A stretch of DNA of 64,000 nt. Source: Antedon mediterranea (taxonomy: Eukaryota; Echinodermata; Crinoidea; Comatulida; Antedonidae). Numbering within the stretch: the first letter of the stretch is position 1; each line of letters opens with the position of its first letter. A model generated the notes under the pieces. The model was given only the letters and a program-made list of their open reading frames with translations, was not told where the DNA came from and searched no databases. Of the stretch, positions 43,569 to 52,067 are shown piece by piece. A program made the translations under genes and the position numbers. Where the stretch lies: the NCBI RefSeq assembly GCF_964355755.1, contig NC_092672.1, positions 11,838,501 to 11,902,500 of the forward strand, written 5' to 3'.

Positions 43569-45020
43569 ATGAAGTTTCGAAGCTACATGTTGATTGTTAT
43601 TCCATTTTTGTACGAAGCATCTTCATTCACTGGATTCTTAAAACAGCCGTCAGACGAGAGCGTAGCTGAAGGTGAGCTGACATTTTTTAGTTGTATTGTA
43701 CAGAATCTTGATGGTGGTGAATACGTTTCCTGGTTGTATAATGCTCAGAAGATAAGCAAAAATGATATAATAACTAATAAAATGCTTACTACTCGCTACT
43801 CAATAGACTTTGATCCTGTATTTAAAAAATACAATTTGCAAATATATGACATCCATCGAAGCGATGAAGGACAATACACTTGTGCTGTTTATGATAAAAA
43901 TGAGATTATAGTAAAACAATCAAAAACAGCAAACTTTACCGTACTGCAAACTCCAGGACTAAATTATCCAATATGTACACTGAAAAAACAAACTTACATT
44001 GTTGGAGAAGCTGTTGTACTTGTCTGTATATCAGAAGTAACAAAGCCGTCAGCAACGTTATCATGGGTGAAATATGGTGACATTATTAAGGAAAAGGTTG
44101 TCAATGAAATGGTGAACGGAAATCATCAAACATCTTTTTCATTTACTGCAAGAAAGTCTGATAATAGAGCAATATTTATATGTGAATTGACAACACCAGC
44201 TAACCCATCGATTAGGCGAAATTGTTCAAGTGGGCCCTTCAACATTGTATACCCTCCTATAGTTCATATTCAACAAACAAGTGACGTCATTTTGGGCAAT
44301 GAAGGCATCTTTATTTGTTACAGTGATGCGAATCCACAGGAAACTACATTTGAATGGAGCTTTGATCCACCCATTGAAGAAAATATGTATTTGTTGGAAA
44401 GTGAAAGAATTTTAAGGATTGAAAATACAATAAGTAGTTTAAATGGGACAAGTGTCATATGTAAAGTTACTAATTCCATTGGAAGTGGATCTAGTAAATT
44501 AATATTGAAAATTAGAACGGAAGAAACTATTAATAATGTAGTTGAAACAAACAATGGAAAAGAAACCGACACGTCCGAAAAACCTCATGAAAGAAATAAG
44601 TCTAAGTCGAAGAATCAAAATTTAAACAACAATCAGCAGTTATTGCAGACTAACTCGCCAAACAACAACAGTACTGATGATATTTCAATTTCGTTGGTTG
44701 TCATAATTGCATTGGTATGCATTATAGTAATTCTAGGTTTGGCTATGATACCTGTTGGTTACATGAAATATACACGAAGACAACCCAGTGACACCATCAG
44801 TAGAGGAAGGCCTGTGTCATTACCTGATGTATATTTTGAACCTAGAGATCACATAGATCCTATGCTACCACAGTTAGGCTTAGCAGCTCCTTGGATGAAG
44901 ACAGTAGGAGTTCAAGTTCCTGGTGAATGTGAATATGATGTAACGTATAATACACAAGTTATGCCACAATTACGACAGGTGTACTATACACAACGGATGT
45001 ATCCTGCAGCTCCACTCTGA
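43569..45020 (+). CDS. Array gene 6: three-Ig receptor, transitional type
   Basis: 483 residues. The Ig1 is closest to genes 2-5 (KQPSDES.AEGELTFF, FDPVF), but the stalk (NNVVETNNGKET, EKP.ERNKSKSKNQN, QQLLQTNSPNNN) and Ig3 (QQTSDVILGNE, PQETTFEWSFDPPI) belong with genes 8-14. It is therefore a hybrid between the two blocks. Ig2 is individual (LKKQTYIVGEAVVLVCISE, WVKYGDIIKEK). Tail differences are GRPVSLPD and WMKTVGV. The C-terminus AAPL does not match a PDZ class I ligand. The start ATG at 43569 leads straight into the signal peptide (MKFRSYMLIVIPFLYEASS). Confidence 0.94.
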   Translation: MKFRSYMLIVIPFLYEASSFTGFLKQPSDESVAEGELTFFSCIVQNLDGGEYVSWLYNAQKISKNDIITNKMLTTRYSIDFDPVFKKYNLQIYDIHRSDEGQYTCAVYDKNEIIVKQSKTANFTVLQTPGLNYPICTLKKQTYIVGEAVVLVCISEVTKPSATLSWVKYGDIIKEKVVNEMVNGNHQTSFSFTARKSDNRAIFICELTTPANPSIRRNCSSGPFNIVYPPIVHIQQTSDVILGNEGIFICYSDANPQETTFEWSFDPPIEENMYLLESERILRIENTISSLNGTSVICKVTNSIGSGSSKLILKIRTEETINNVVETNNGKETDTSEKPHERNKSKSKNQNLNNNQQLLQTNSPNNNSTDDISISLVVIIALVCIIVILGLAMIPVGYMKYTRRQPSDTISRGRPVSLPDVYFEPRDHIDPMLPQLGLAAPWMKTVGVQVPGECEYDVTYNTQVMPQLRQVYYTQRMYPAAPL

Positions 45021-45262
45021 ATACTCAATAACTAGCATTATACAGAAACCTGTAACACAATAACAAACTCATCAAGACATCTTGCAAAAAATAGTAATGT
45101 TCACCGTTGAATATTAAATGATAGTGGTTTTAGATGTTTACAAACTAAATATGTCGCTGAAATAAACAACCGAACTATGCTTTCCGATGTAAGGAAGACA
45201 ATCATTTGGAAAATCGTTTAAAGATTTAAACATACGTTAACATTATATTCTTGCAAATAATT
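45021..45262 (+). promoter_or_regulatory. Gap 6-7 with AATAAA
   Basis: 242 bp. ATTAAA (near 45113) and AATAAA (45161-45166) give gene 6 a canonical polyadenylation signal, unlike most gaps of the array. ATG near 45177 opens a 14-codon uORF ending before gene 7. Confidence 0.5.
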
Positions 45263-46714
45263 ATGTTTTCAAAGTTATATTGTACTGTTTTGTTTATTCT
45301 CACATTATTTTTTCATGAAGCGATTTTATTTTCTGGATTTGTAAGTCAACCATCTGATGACAGTCGTGGAGAAGGTGAACGTGTATATTTTAACTGTATT
45401 GTTGAAACTCTCGACACCAACGAATACGTTTCTTGGTTACATAATAGACGTATAATAAGTAATAATGACGTCATTGTTCTGGACCAATATATGGATCGGT
45501 ACACTATAGATTTTGATTCAGACTTTGGAAAATACAATTTGAAAATCAGAAATATTCAGCGTATAGATAAAGGACAATATGAATGTGTTATATATGATAG
45601 CAATGAGAACGTTGTCAGTAAATCTTGGATTGCAAATTTAACAGTTTTAGAAATACCCCAAGGGTCTTACCCAATTTGTCAAAACACTAAAATGAGTTAT
45701 ATCGTTGGACAGCGCGTGCTTCTTGCATGTATATCTGAAACAATTTCTCCTCTTGCTCTTTTGAAATGGAAACAAAATGATATTGATATTTTGACAGGAA
45801 TAACCGAAGACACATCTAGTGGTAATTATAAAGTATCTTATTCATTTATTGCAAAACAATCAAACAATCGAGAAATATTTACATGCGAATTAACAACACC
45901 AGCAAATCCATCTATCAAAAGGAATTGTTCAATTGGACCCATCAACATTCTGTATGCTCCTGTTGTTCGTATTGAACAAACACGTGACGTCATTCTTGGC
46001 AATGAAGCGATCTTTCTTTGTTATAGTGATGCAAATCCACAAGAAACTACATTTGAATGGAGTTTTGACCCAGCAATTGATGAAACTTTGTATTTATTGG
46101 AAAATGAAATAATTTTGAGAATTAAAAATACAGTACGTAGTTTTAATGGGACAAGTGTTATATGTAAAGTTACTAATTCCATTGGAAGTGGATCTAATAA
46201 ATTGATAGTGAACGTAAAAACTAAAGAGTCCATACATATTGCTAATGGAAATAGTGTCAAAGACACAACACACTCTAAATATGACACACCAATCAAACAA
46301 AATAAAGATGCAAACAGCAATCAACAAATATTGCTTACTAAATCACCAACAAAGAACAACAGTAATAATACAGATATTTCAATATCTCTAGTTGTTATAA
46401 TTGCAGTGGTATGTATAATAGTGATTCTAGGGTTAGCATTGATACCCGTTGGTTACATGAGATATACACGGAGACAACCTAGTGACACCATAAGTAGAGG
46501 AAGACCTGTGTCAATACCTGATGTATACTTTGAACCTAGAGATCACATAGATCCTATGCTACCACAGTTAGGATTAGCAGCTCCATGGATGAGGACAGTA
46601 GGAGTTCAAGTTCCTGGTGAATGTGAATATGATGCCACATATAATACACAAGTTATGGCACAGCCACGACAGGTATACTATACACAACGGATGTACCCGG
46701 CATCTTCGTTGTAA
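45263..46714 (+). CDS. Array gene 7: three-Ig receptor, mosaic Ig2
   Basis: 483 residues from ATG 45263; the four upstream in-frame codons start at TTG and are not used here. The Ig1 (RGEGERVYFNCIVETLD, YTIDFDSDFGKYNLKI, RIDKGQYEC) is individual. The Ig2 (KMSYIVGQRVLLACISE, PLALLKWKQNDIDI, ITEDTSSGNYKVSYSFIA) is clearly of the gene 15-18 type, 13 kb away, whereas neighbouring genes 8-14 have a different Ig2. Ig3 is of the 8-14 type. The stalk is unlike both (HIANGNSVKDTTHSKYDTPI). Domain-sized exchange between array members explains this. Tail standard except MAQPRQ. Ends ASSL. Confidence 0.94.
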   Translation: MFSKLYCTVLFILTLFFHEAILFSGFVSQPSDDSRGEGERVYFNCIVETLDTNEYVSWLHNRRIISNNDVIVLDQYMDRYTIDFDSDFGKYNLKIRNIQRIDKGQYECVIYDSNENVVSKSWIANLTVLEIPQGSYPICQNTKMSYIVGQRVLLACISETISPLALLKWKQNDIDILTGITEDTSSGNYKVSYSFIAKQSNNREIFTCELTTPANPSIKRNCSIGPINILYAPVVRIEQTRDVILGNEAIFLCYSDANPQETTFEWSFDPAIDETLYLLENEIILRIKNTVRSFNGTSVICKVTNSIGSGSNKLIVNVKTKESIHIANGNSVKDTTHSKYDTPIKQNKDANSNQQILLTKSPTKNNSNNTDISISLVVIIAVVCIIVILGLALIPVGYMRYTRRQPSDTISRGRPVSIPDVYFEPRDHIDPMLPQLGLAAPWMRTVGVQVPGECEYDATYNTQVMAQPRQVYYTQRMYPASSL

Positions 46715-47046
46715 TGGTTGTTGTTCAAGATATAATAACACAAATTTAATATTCCTCGTAAATGTGAGATGCCACACGTAAAATTACTCTCAAAGAATGT
46801 ATCCAGCAGTTTTAATTTTAACATTAATAAGTTGATTTTCATATAAACCTGTAACACAATAACAATCTTATCTGGACACATAATATTAAACAATTACATC
46901 ATCAATATTCAACGTATTCTTAATTTTTACTTAATTCTATGCAGTTTGATATACCATGTATTGTTTGAACCAACTAGACTACATAACTTATAAACTTGCT
47001 TCAATAACGGCGTAGCAGTCAAATCAATGGATAATGATATTTAAGC
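46715..47046 (+). promoter_or_regulatory. Gap 7-8, longest in the array (332 bp)
   Basis: It starts like other 3' flanks (ATAACACAAATTTAATATTC, GAGATGCCACACG). Then comes a stretch resembling the end of another member's 3' flank (CTCAAAGAATGTATCCAGCA resembles the coding 3' end; AAACCTGTAACACAATAACA matches gap 6-7). It looks like a fusion of two gaps, with the relic of a deleted gene between them. A uORF (47027-47044) ends two bases before the gene 8 ATG. Confidence 0.5.
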
Positions 47047-48525
47047 ATGGCACTAAACATTTTTTATAAACTCTTCTGTACTCCTTTACTGTTGCTTACA
47101 TTTGTTTTATATGAAGTGATTTCTTTTTCTGGTTTTCAAATTGAACCGTCGGATATTAGTCAGGCAGAAGGTGAGCTGGTGTATTTCACATGTATTGTTC
47201 GAAAACTTGATGATAGTGAATATGTTTCATGGTTACATAATGGACACAAGATAAGTAATAATGGCGTGATTATCACCAATGCATACTCTCATTATTCAAT
47301 GGATTTTGATTCAGCATTTGGTTCATACAATTTAAGAATTCAAAACGTACAACGGAGAGATAAAGGAGGATATACATGTACCGTTTATGATAGCAACGAT
47401 CATCAAATTGTAGAGAAATCGAGGACAGCTAATTTTACAGTTTTAGAAATTCCTCAACAACAATATCCGATTTGTACTTCGACTCAAACGAGTTATCGTG
47501 TTGGTCAGAGTGTTGTTCTTGACTGTATTTCGGAAAAGACCACTCCTCCAGCTTTGTTAAGATGGGTACATAATACTAGAGTTAGTGAATCAGGATTACA
47601 AGAATCGTTAAATGGTAATTATGAAAAGTCTTATTTATTTACTGCAAAACAATCTGATAACAGAGAAATATTTACATGTGAATTAACAACATCAGCAAAT
47701 CCGTCATTATATAGGAATTGTTCAATTGGTCCTCTTGATGTTTTATATGCTCCTACTGTTCGAATTGAACAAACACGTGACGTCATTCTTGGTAATGAAG
47801 CCATCTTTATTTGTTATAGTGATGCAAATCCACAAGAAACTACGTTTGAATGGAGCTTTGATCCACCTATTAGTGAAAATATGTTTGTGTTGGAAAATGA
47901 CATAATTTTGAGAATTAAAAATACAGTAAGTAGTTTAAATGGAACAAGTGTCATATGTAAAGTTACTAATTCGATTGGAAGTGAATCTAGTAAATTGATA
48001 GTGAACGTAAAATTGAAAGAATCTATTTATAATATAGTTGAAACGAACAATGGAAAAGAAACGACAAAGTCTGAAAAACCAAATGAAAGAAACGACAATA
48101 AACCGACAAATCAAAATACAAACAGCAATCAAAACATATTGCATACAAGATCGCCAAATAACAGCAACAACAACAGCAGTACTGATATTTCAATTTCGTT
48201 GGTTGTCATAATTGCATTGGTATGCATTATAGTTATTCTAGGGTTGGCATTGATACCTGTTGGTTACATGAAATATACACGTAGACAACATAGTGACACC
48301 ATCAGTAGAGGAAGACCTGTGTCAATACCTGATGTATACTTTGAACCCAGAGATCATATAGATCCTATGCTACCACAGTTAGGCTTAGCAATTCCATGGA
48401 TGAGGACAGTAGGAGTTCAAGTTCCTGGTGAATGTGAATATGATGCCACATATAATACACAAGTTATGCCACAGCCACGACAGGTATACTATACACAACG
48501 GATGTACCCGGCATCTTCGTTGTAA
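47047..48525 (+). CDS. Array gene 8: three-Ig receptor (block 8-14, left edge)
   Basis: 492 residues. Signal peptide MALNIFYKLFCTPLLLLTFV and following differs from the MYTLG/MLGIG type of genes 9-14 and is nearer that of gene 7. The mature protein is of the 8-14 type. Ig1 carries FGSYNLRIQNVQRRDKGGYTC with Tyr, not Cys, before NLRI, and one extra residue in SNDHQIVEK. The stalk has the longest AAC/AGC codon run of the set (48161-48180, SNNNSSTD) and INVKLKES-type entry. Tail reads RQHSDTIS in place of RQPSDTIS and LAIPWM. Ends ASSL with the TAATGA tandem stop. Confidence 0.95.
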   Translation: MALNIFYKLFCTPLLLLTFVLYEVISFSGFQIEPSDISQAEGELVYFTCIVRKLDDSEYVSWLHNGHKISNNGVIITNAYSHYSMDFDSAFGSYNLRIQNVQRRDKGGYTCTVYDSNDHQIVEKSRTANFTVLEIPQQQYPICTSTQTSYRVGQSVVLDCISEKTTPPALLRWVHNTRVSESGLQESLNGNYEKSYLFTAKQSDNREIFTCELTTSANPSLYRNCSIGPLDVLYAPTVRIEQTRDVILGNEAIFICYSDANPQETTFEWSFDPPISENMFVLENDIILRIKNTVSSLNGTSVICKVTNSIGSESSKLIVNVKLKESIYNIVETNNGKETTKSEKPNERNDNKPTNQNTNSNQNILHTRSPNNSNNNSSTDISISLVVIIALVCIIVILGLALIPVGYMKYTRRQHSDTISRGRPVSIPDVYFEPRDHIDPMLPQLGLAIPWMRTVGVQVPGECEYDATYNTQVMPQPRQVYYTQRMYPASSL

Positions 48526-48708
48526 TGATTGCTGTTCAGAACAAATAACACAACTTTTAAAATGATTTGCCATGTTGCAATACCATTGTAAATAGATCAT
48601 AAATATTCATATTTGTATATCGTGACCAATACACTGTATGCTGATATGTCTGACTTCTTTTCTCAAGTATGTTGTAACATTTGGATAATATAGATTGAAT
48701 ATGACATC
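48526..48708 (+). promoter_or_regulatory. Gap 8-9 of the gene 8-14 type
   Basis: 183 bp. With the gaps at 50176-50385, 51859-52067, 53538-53750, 55209-55426 and 56891-57102 it shares, in order: AGAACAAATAACACAACTTT (variant in some), GATTTGCCATGTT, CATTGTAAATAGATCATA, ATATTCATGTTAT, CAATACACTGTATGCTGGTA, TTCTCAAGTA(T/A)GTTGTAACA and TGACATCATG at the start. None contains AATAAA. The block from ATATTCAT to CTGGTA, about 40-110 bases before the ATG, is the best promoter candidate. No experimental support is available. Confidence 0.5.
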
Positions 48709-48721
48709 ATGTACACATTAG
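48701..48721 (+). promoter_or_regulatory. Start-overlapping uORF of genes 9-18
   Basis: An ATG lies exactly eight bases before the main ATG (ATGACATCATG or ATGACATTATG). It opens a frame that ends just inside the main ORF, so the uORF overlaps the main start. Copies: gene 9 48701-48721, gene 10 50378-50398, gene 11 52060-52080, gene 12 53743-53757, gene 13 55419-55433, gene 14 57095-57115, gene 15 58753-58773, gene 16 60396-60446 (stop lost, extended), gene 17 62057-62077, gene 18 63718-63738. Each upstream ATG has a purine at -3. Confidence 0.65.
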
Positions 48722-50175
48722 GTTTTGGAAAAGCTTTTGGTACTTGGATATATTTGTATATATTGATTTTGCATAGAACTTATTCATTCTCAGGATTCAT
48801 AAAAGAGCCATTGGATGAGAATCAAGCGGAGGGTGATTTAACATATTTCAATTGTATTGTACGAGAACTTGATGAAACTCAATATGTTTCTTGGTTACAC
48901 AATGGACGCAAGATAAGTAAAAATGGCGAAATTATTATACATACATACGCATATTATTCCATTGATTATGATTCAGCATTTGGTACGTGCAACTTGAGAA
49001 TTCAAAATGTACAACGGAGAGATAAAGGAGGATATACATGTACTGTTTATGATAGCAACGATCAAATTGTAGAGACATCGAGGACAGCTAATTTTACCGT
49101 TTTAGAAATTCCTCAACAGCAATATCCGATTTGTTCTTCGACTCAAACGAGTTATCGTGTTGGCCAATATGTTGTTCTTAACTGTATTTCGGAAAAGACC
49201 ACACCTCCAGCATTGTTAAGATGGGTACATAATATTGGAGGTAGTGAATCAGGATTAAAAGAATCGTTAACTGGTAATTATGGAAACTCTTATTCGTTTA
49301 TTGCAAAACAATCGGACAACAGAGCAATATATACATGTGAATTAACAACATCAGCAAATCCGTCATTATATAGGAATTGTTCAATTGGTCCTCTCGATGT
49401 TTTATATCCCCCTATTGTTCGTATCCAACAAACACGTGATGTCATTCTTGGTAATGAAGCCATCTTTATTTGTTATAGTGATGCAAATCCACAAGAAACT
49501 ACGTTTGAATGGAGCTTTGATCCACCTATTAGTGAAAATATATTTGTGTTGGAAAATGACATAATTTTGAGAATTAAAAATACAATAAATCGTTTAAATG
49601 GGACAAGTGTCATATGTACAGTTACTAATTCCATTGGAAGTGGATCTAGTAAATTTATAGTGAACGTAAAATTGAAGGAACCTATTAATAATGTAGTTGA
49701 AACAAACAGTGGAAAAGAAACGAAAAAGTCGGAAAAAATAACTGAAAGAAACGAAAATAAACCGAAAAATAAAAATTCTAACAGCAATCAACAACTATTG
49801 CAGACAAGATCACCAAACAACAGCAGTACAGATATTTCAATTTCATTGGTTGTCATAATTGCATTGGTCTGTATCATAGTAATTATAGGTGTGGCTATGA
49901 TACCTGTTGGTTACATGAAATATACACGTAGACAACCTATTGACACAATAAGTAGAAGAAGACCTGTGTCAATTCCTGATGTATACTTTGAACCTAGAGA
50001 TCACATAGATCCTATGCTACCACAATTAGGCTTAGCAGTTCCATGGATGAGGACAGTAGGAGTTCAAGTTCCTGGTGAATGTGAATATGATGCCACATAT
50101 AATACACAAGTTATGCCACAGCCACGCCAGGTATACTATACACAACGGATGTACCCGGCATCTTCCTTGCAATGA
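48709..50175 (+). CDS. Array gene 9: three-Ig receptor, extra Ig1 Cys, masked C-terminus
   Basis: 488 residues. In Ig1 the usual Tyr before NLRI is Cys (FGTCNLRI), giving a fifth-strand Cys without an obvious partner. Ig2: QYVVLNCISEKTTPPALLRW, NYGNSYSFIAKQSDNRAIYTC. Ig3 begins YPPIVRIQQTRDV, like genes 12 and 14. Tail oddities: RQPIDTIS and SRRRPVS. The first stop codon TAA is changed to CAA and translation ends at the backup TGA, so the protein ends ASSLQ; the class I PDZ-like ending is thereby covered. ATG 48709 is eight bases after an upstream ATG. Confidence 0.95.
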   Translation: MYTLGFGKAFGTWIYLYILILHRTYSFSGFIKEPLDENQAEGDLTYFNCIVRELDETQYVSWLHNGRKISKNGEIIIHTYAYYSIDYDSAFGTCNLRIQNVQRRDKGGYTCTVYDSNDQIVETSRTANFTVLEIPQQQYPICSSTQTSYRVGQYVVLNCISEKTTPPALLRWVHNIGGSESGLKESLTGNYGNSYSFIAKQSDNRAIYTCELTTSANPSLYRNCSIGPLDVLYPPIVRIQQTRDVILGNEAIFICYSDANPQETTFEWSFDPPISENIFVLENDIILRIKNTINRLNGTSVICTVTNSIGSGSSKFIVNVKLKEPINNVVETNSGKETKKSEKITERNENKPKNKNSNSNQQLLQTRSPNNSSTDISISLVVIIALVCIIVIIGVAMIPVGYMKYTRRQPIDTISRRRPVSIPDVYFEPRDHIDPMLPQLGLAVPWMRTVGVQVPGECEYDATYNTQVMPQPRQVYYTQRMYPASSLQ

Positions 50176-50385
50176 TTGCTTTTCAGAACAAATAACACAA
50201 CTTTAAAATTATTTGCCATGTTGCAATACCATTGTAAATAGATCATACATATTCATGTTATCTTTATACATATGCATAATATGTAATGTATATATATCGT
50301 GATCAATACACTGTATGCTGGTATGTCTGACTTGTTTTTTCAAGTATGTTGTAACATTTTAATACTATAATTTGACAATGACATC

Positions 50386-51858
50386 ATGTACACCTTAGGT
50401 TTCAGAACAACTATTGGTACTTGGATATTCTTTTATATATTGATGTTGCATAGAACTTATTCCTTCTCAAGATTCATAAAAGAGCCATTGGATGAGAATC
50501 AAGCGGAGGGTGATTTAACATATTTCAATTGTATTGTACGAGAACTTGATGAAACTCAATATGTTTCTTGGTTACACAATGGACGCAAGATAAGTAAAAA
50601 TGGCGTTATTATCATCAATACATACTCTCATTATTCAATTGATTATGATTCAACATTTGGTAAATGTAACTTAAAAATTCAAAATATAAAACGAAGCGAT
50701 CAAGGGGAATTTGTATGTACCGTTTACGATAGCAACGATTGGATTGTAGACAAATCGAGAACAGCTAATTTTACAGTTTTAGAAATTCCTCAACAACAAT
50801 ATCCAATTTGTTCTTCGACTAAAACGAGTTATCGTGTTGGCCAAAGAGTTGTTCTTCAATGTATTTCGGAAAAGACCACTCCTTTAGCTTTGTTAAAATG
50901 GGTAAATAATATTGGAGGAAGTGAATCAGGATTAAAAGAATCATTAAGTGGTAATTATGAAAAGACTTATTCATTTACTGCAAAACAATCTGATAACAGA
51001 GAAATATTTACATGTGAATTAACAACATCAGCAAATCCGTCATTATATAGGAATTGTTCAATTGGTCCTCTTGATGTTTTGTATGCTCCTGTTGTTCGAA
51101 TTGAACAAACACGTGACGTCATTCTTGGTAATGAAGCCATCTTTATTTGTTATAGTGATGCAAATCCACAAGAAACTACGTTTGAATGGAGCTTTGATCC
51201 ACCTATTAGTGAAAATATATTTGTGTTGGAAAATGACATAATTTTGAGAATTAAAAATACAATAAATCGTTTAAATGGGACAAGTGTCATATGTACAGTT
51301 ACTAATTCCATTGGAAGTGGATCTAGTAAATTGATAATAAACGTAAAATCGAAAGAATCTACTAATAATGTAGTTGAAACAAACAATGCAAAAGAAACGA
51401 AAAAGTTTGAAAAACCAAATGAAAGAAACAAAAATAAATCGAAAAATCAAAACTCTAACAGCAATCAACCACTATTGCAGACTAGAACGCCAAACAACAA
51501 CAACAACAGCAGTAATTATATTTCAATTTCTCTCGTTGTGATAATTGCATTGGTGTGTATCATAGTAATTCTAGGGTTGGCTATGATACCTGTTGGTTAC
51601 ATGAGATATACTCGTAGACAACCCAGTGACACCATCAGTAGAGGAAGACCTGTGTCAATACCTGATGTATACTTTGAACCTAGAGATCACATATATCCTA
51701 TGCTACCACAATTAGGCTTAGCAGCTCCATGGATGAGGACAGTAGGAGTTCAAGTTCCTGGTGAATGTGAATATGATGCCACATATAATACACAAGTTAT
51801 GCCACAATCACGACAGGTGTACTATACACAACGGATGTACCCGGCATCTTCGTTGTAA
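50386..51858 (+). CDS. Array gene 10: three-Ig receptor, extra Ig1 Cys
   Basis: 490 residues. Ig1 ends in its own way: FGKCNLKIQNIKRSDQGEFVC, again with an extra Cys, and SNDWIVDK. The nearest Ig1 relative is gene 14, not the neighbours 9 or 11. The stalk and juxtamembrane part (STNNVVETNNAKETKKFEKP, QPLLQTRTPNNN) match gene 13. The codon run AAC x5 plus AGC (about 51492-51513) makes its stalk longer. Tail: Asp to Tyr change gives HIYPML, a new tyrosine next to YFEP. The second stop of the tandem pair is lost here (TAAAGA). Confidence 0.95.
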   Translation: MYTLGFRTTIGTWIFFYILMLHRTYSFSRFIKEPLDENQAEGDLTYFNCIVRELDETQYVSWLHNGRKISKNGVIIINTYSHYSIDYDSTFGKCNLKIQNIKRSDQGEFVCTVYDSNDWIVDKSRTANFTVLEIPQQQYPICSSTKTSYRVGQRVVLQCISEKTTPLALLKWVNNIGGSESGLKESLSGNYEKTYSFTAKQSDNREIFTCELTTSANPSLYRNCSIGPLDVLYAPVVRIEQTRDVILGNEAIFICYSDANPQETTFEWSFDPPISENIFVLENDIILRIKNTINRLNGTSVICTVTNSIGSGSSKLIINVKSKESTNNVVETNNAKETKKFEKPNERNKNKSKNQNSNSNQPLLQTRTPNNNNNSSNYISISLVVIIALVCIIVILGLAMIPVGYMRYTRRQPSDTISRGRPVSIPDVYFEPRDHIYPMLPQLGLAAPWMRTVGVQVPGECEYDATYNTQVMPQSRQVYYTQRMYPASSL

Positions 51859-52067
51859 AGATTGCTGTTTAAGAACAAATAACACAACTTTTTAAATGAT
51901 TTGCCATGTTGTAATACCATTGTAAATAGATCATAAATATTCATGTTATAATTATACATATACAGAATATGTAATGTATATTGTGACCAATACACTCTAT
52001 GCTGGTATGTTGACTTGTTTTCTCAAGTATGTTGTGACATTTGGATAATATACTTCGAAATGACATC

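Noticed and set aside
46021-46320. Antisense ORFs of 65-104 codons within Ig3/stalk of most array genes
   Set aside because: They occur wherever the sense strand is conserved, shift ends between copies and have no own features; shadows of the sense genes.
46574-46777. Antisense ORF across the conserved tail
   Set aside because: Explained by uniform sense-strand sequence; no start or composition of its own.
52041-52067. TTG start nine codons before array gene 11
   Set aside because: Not an ATG; all relatives start at the ATG equivalent to 52068.
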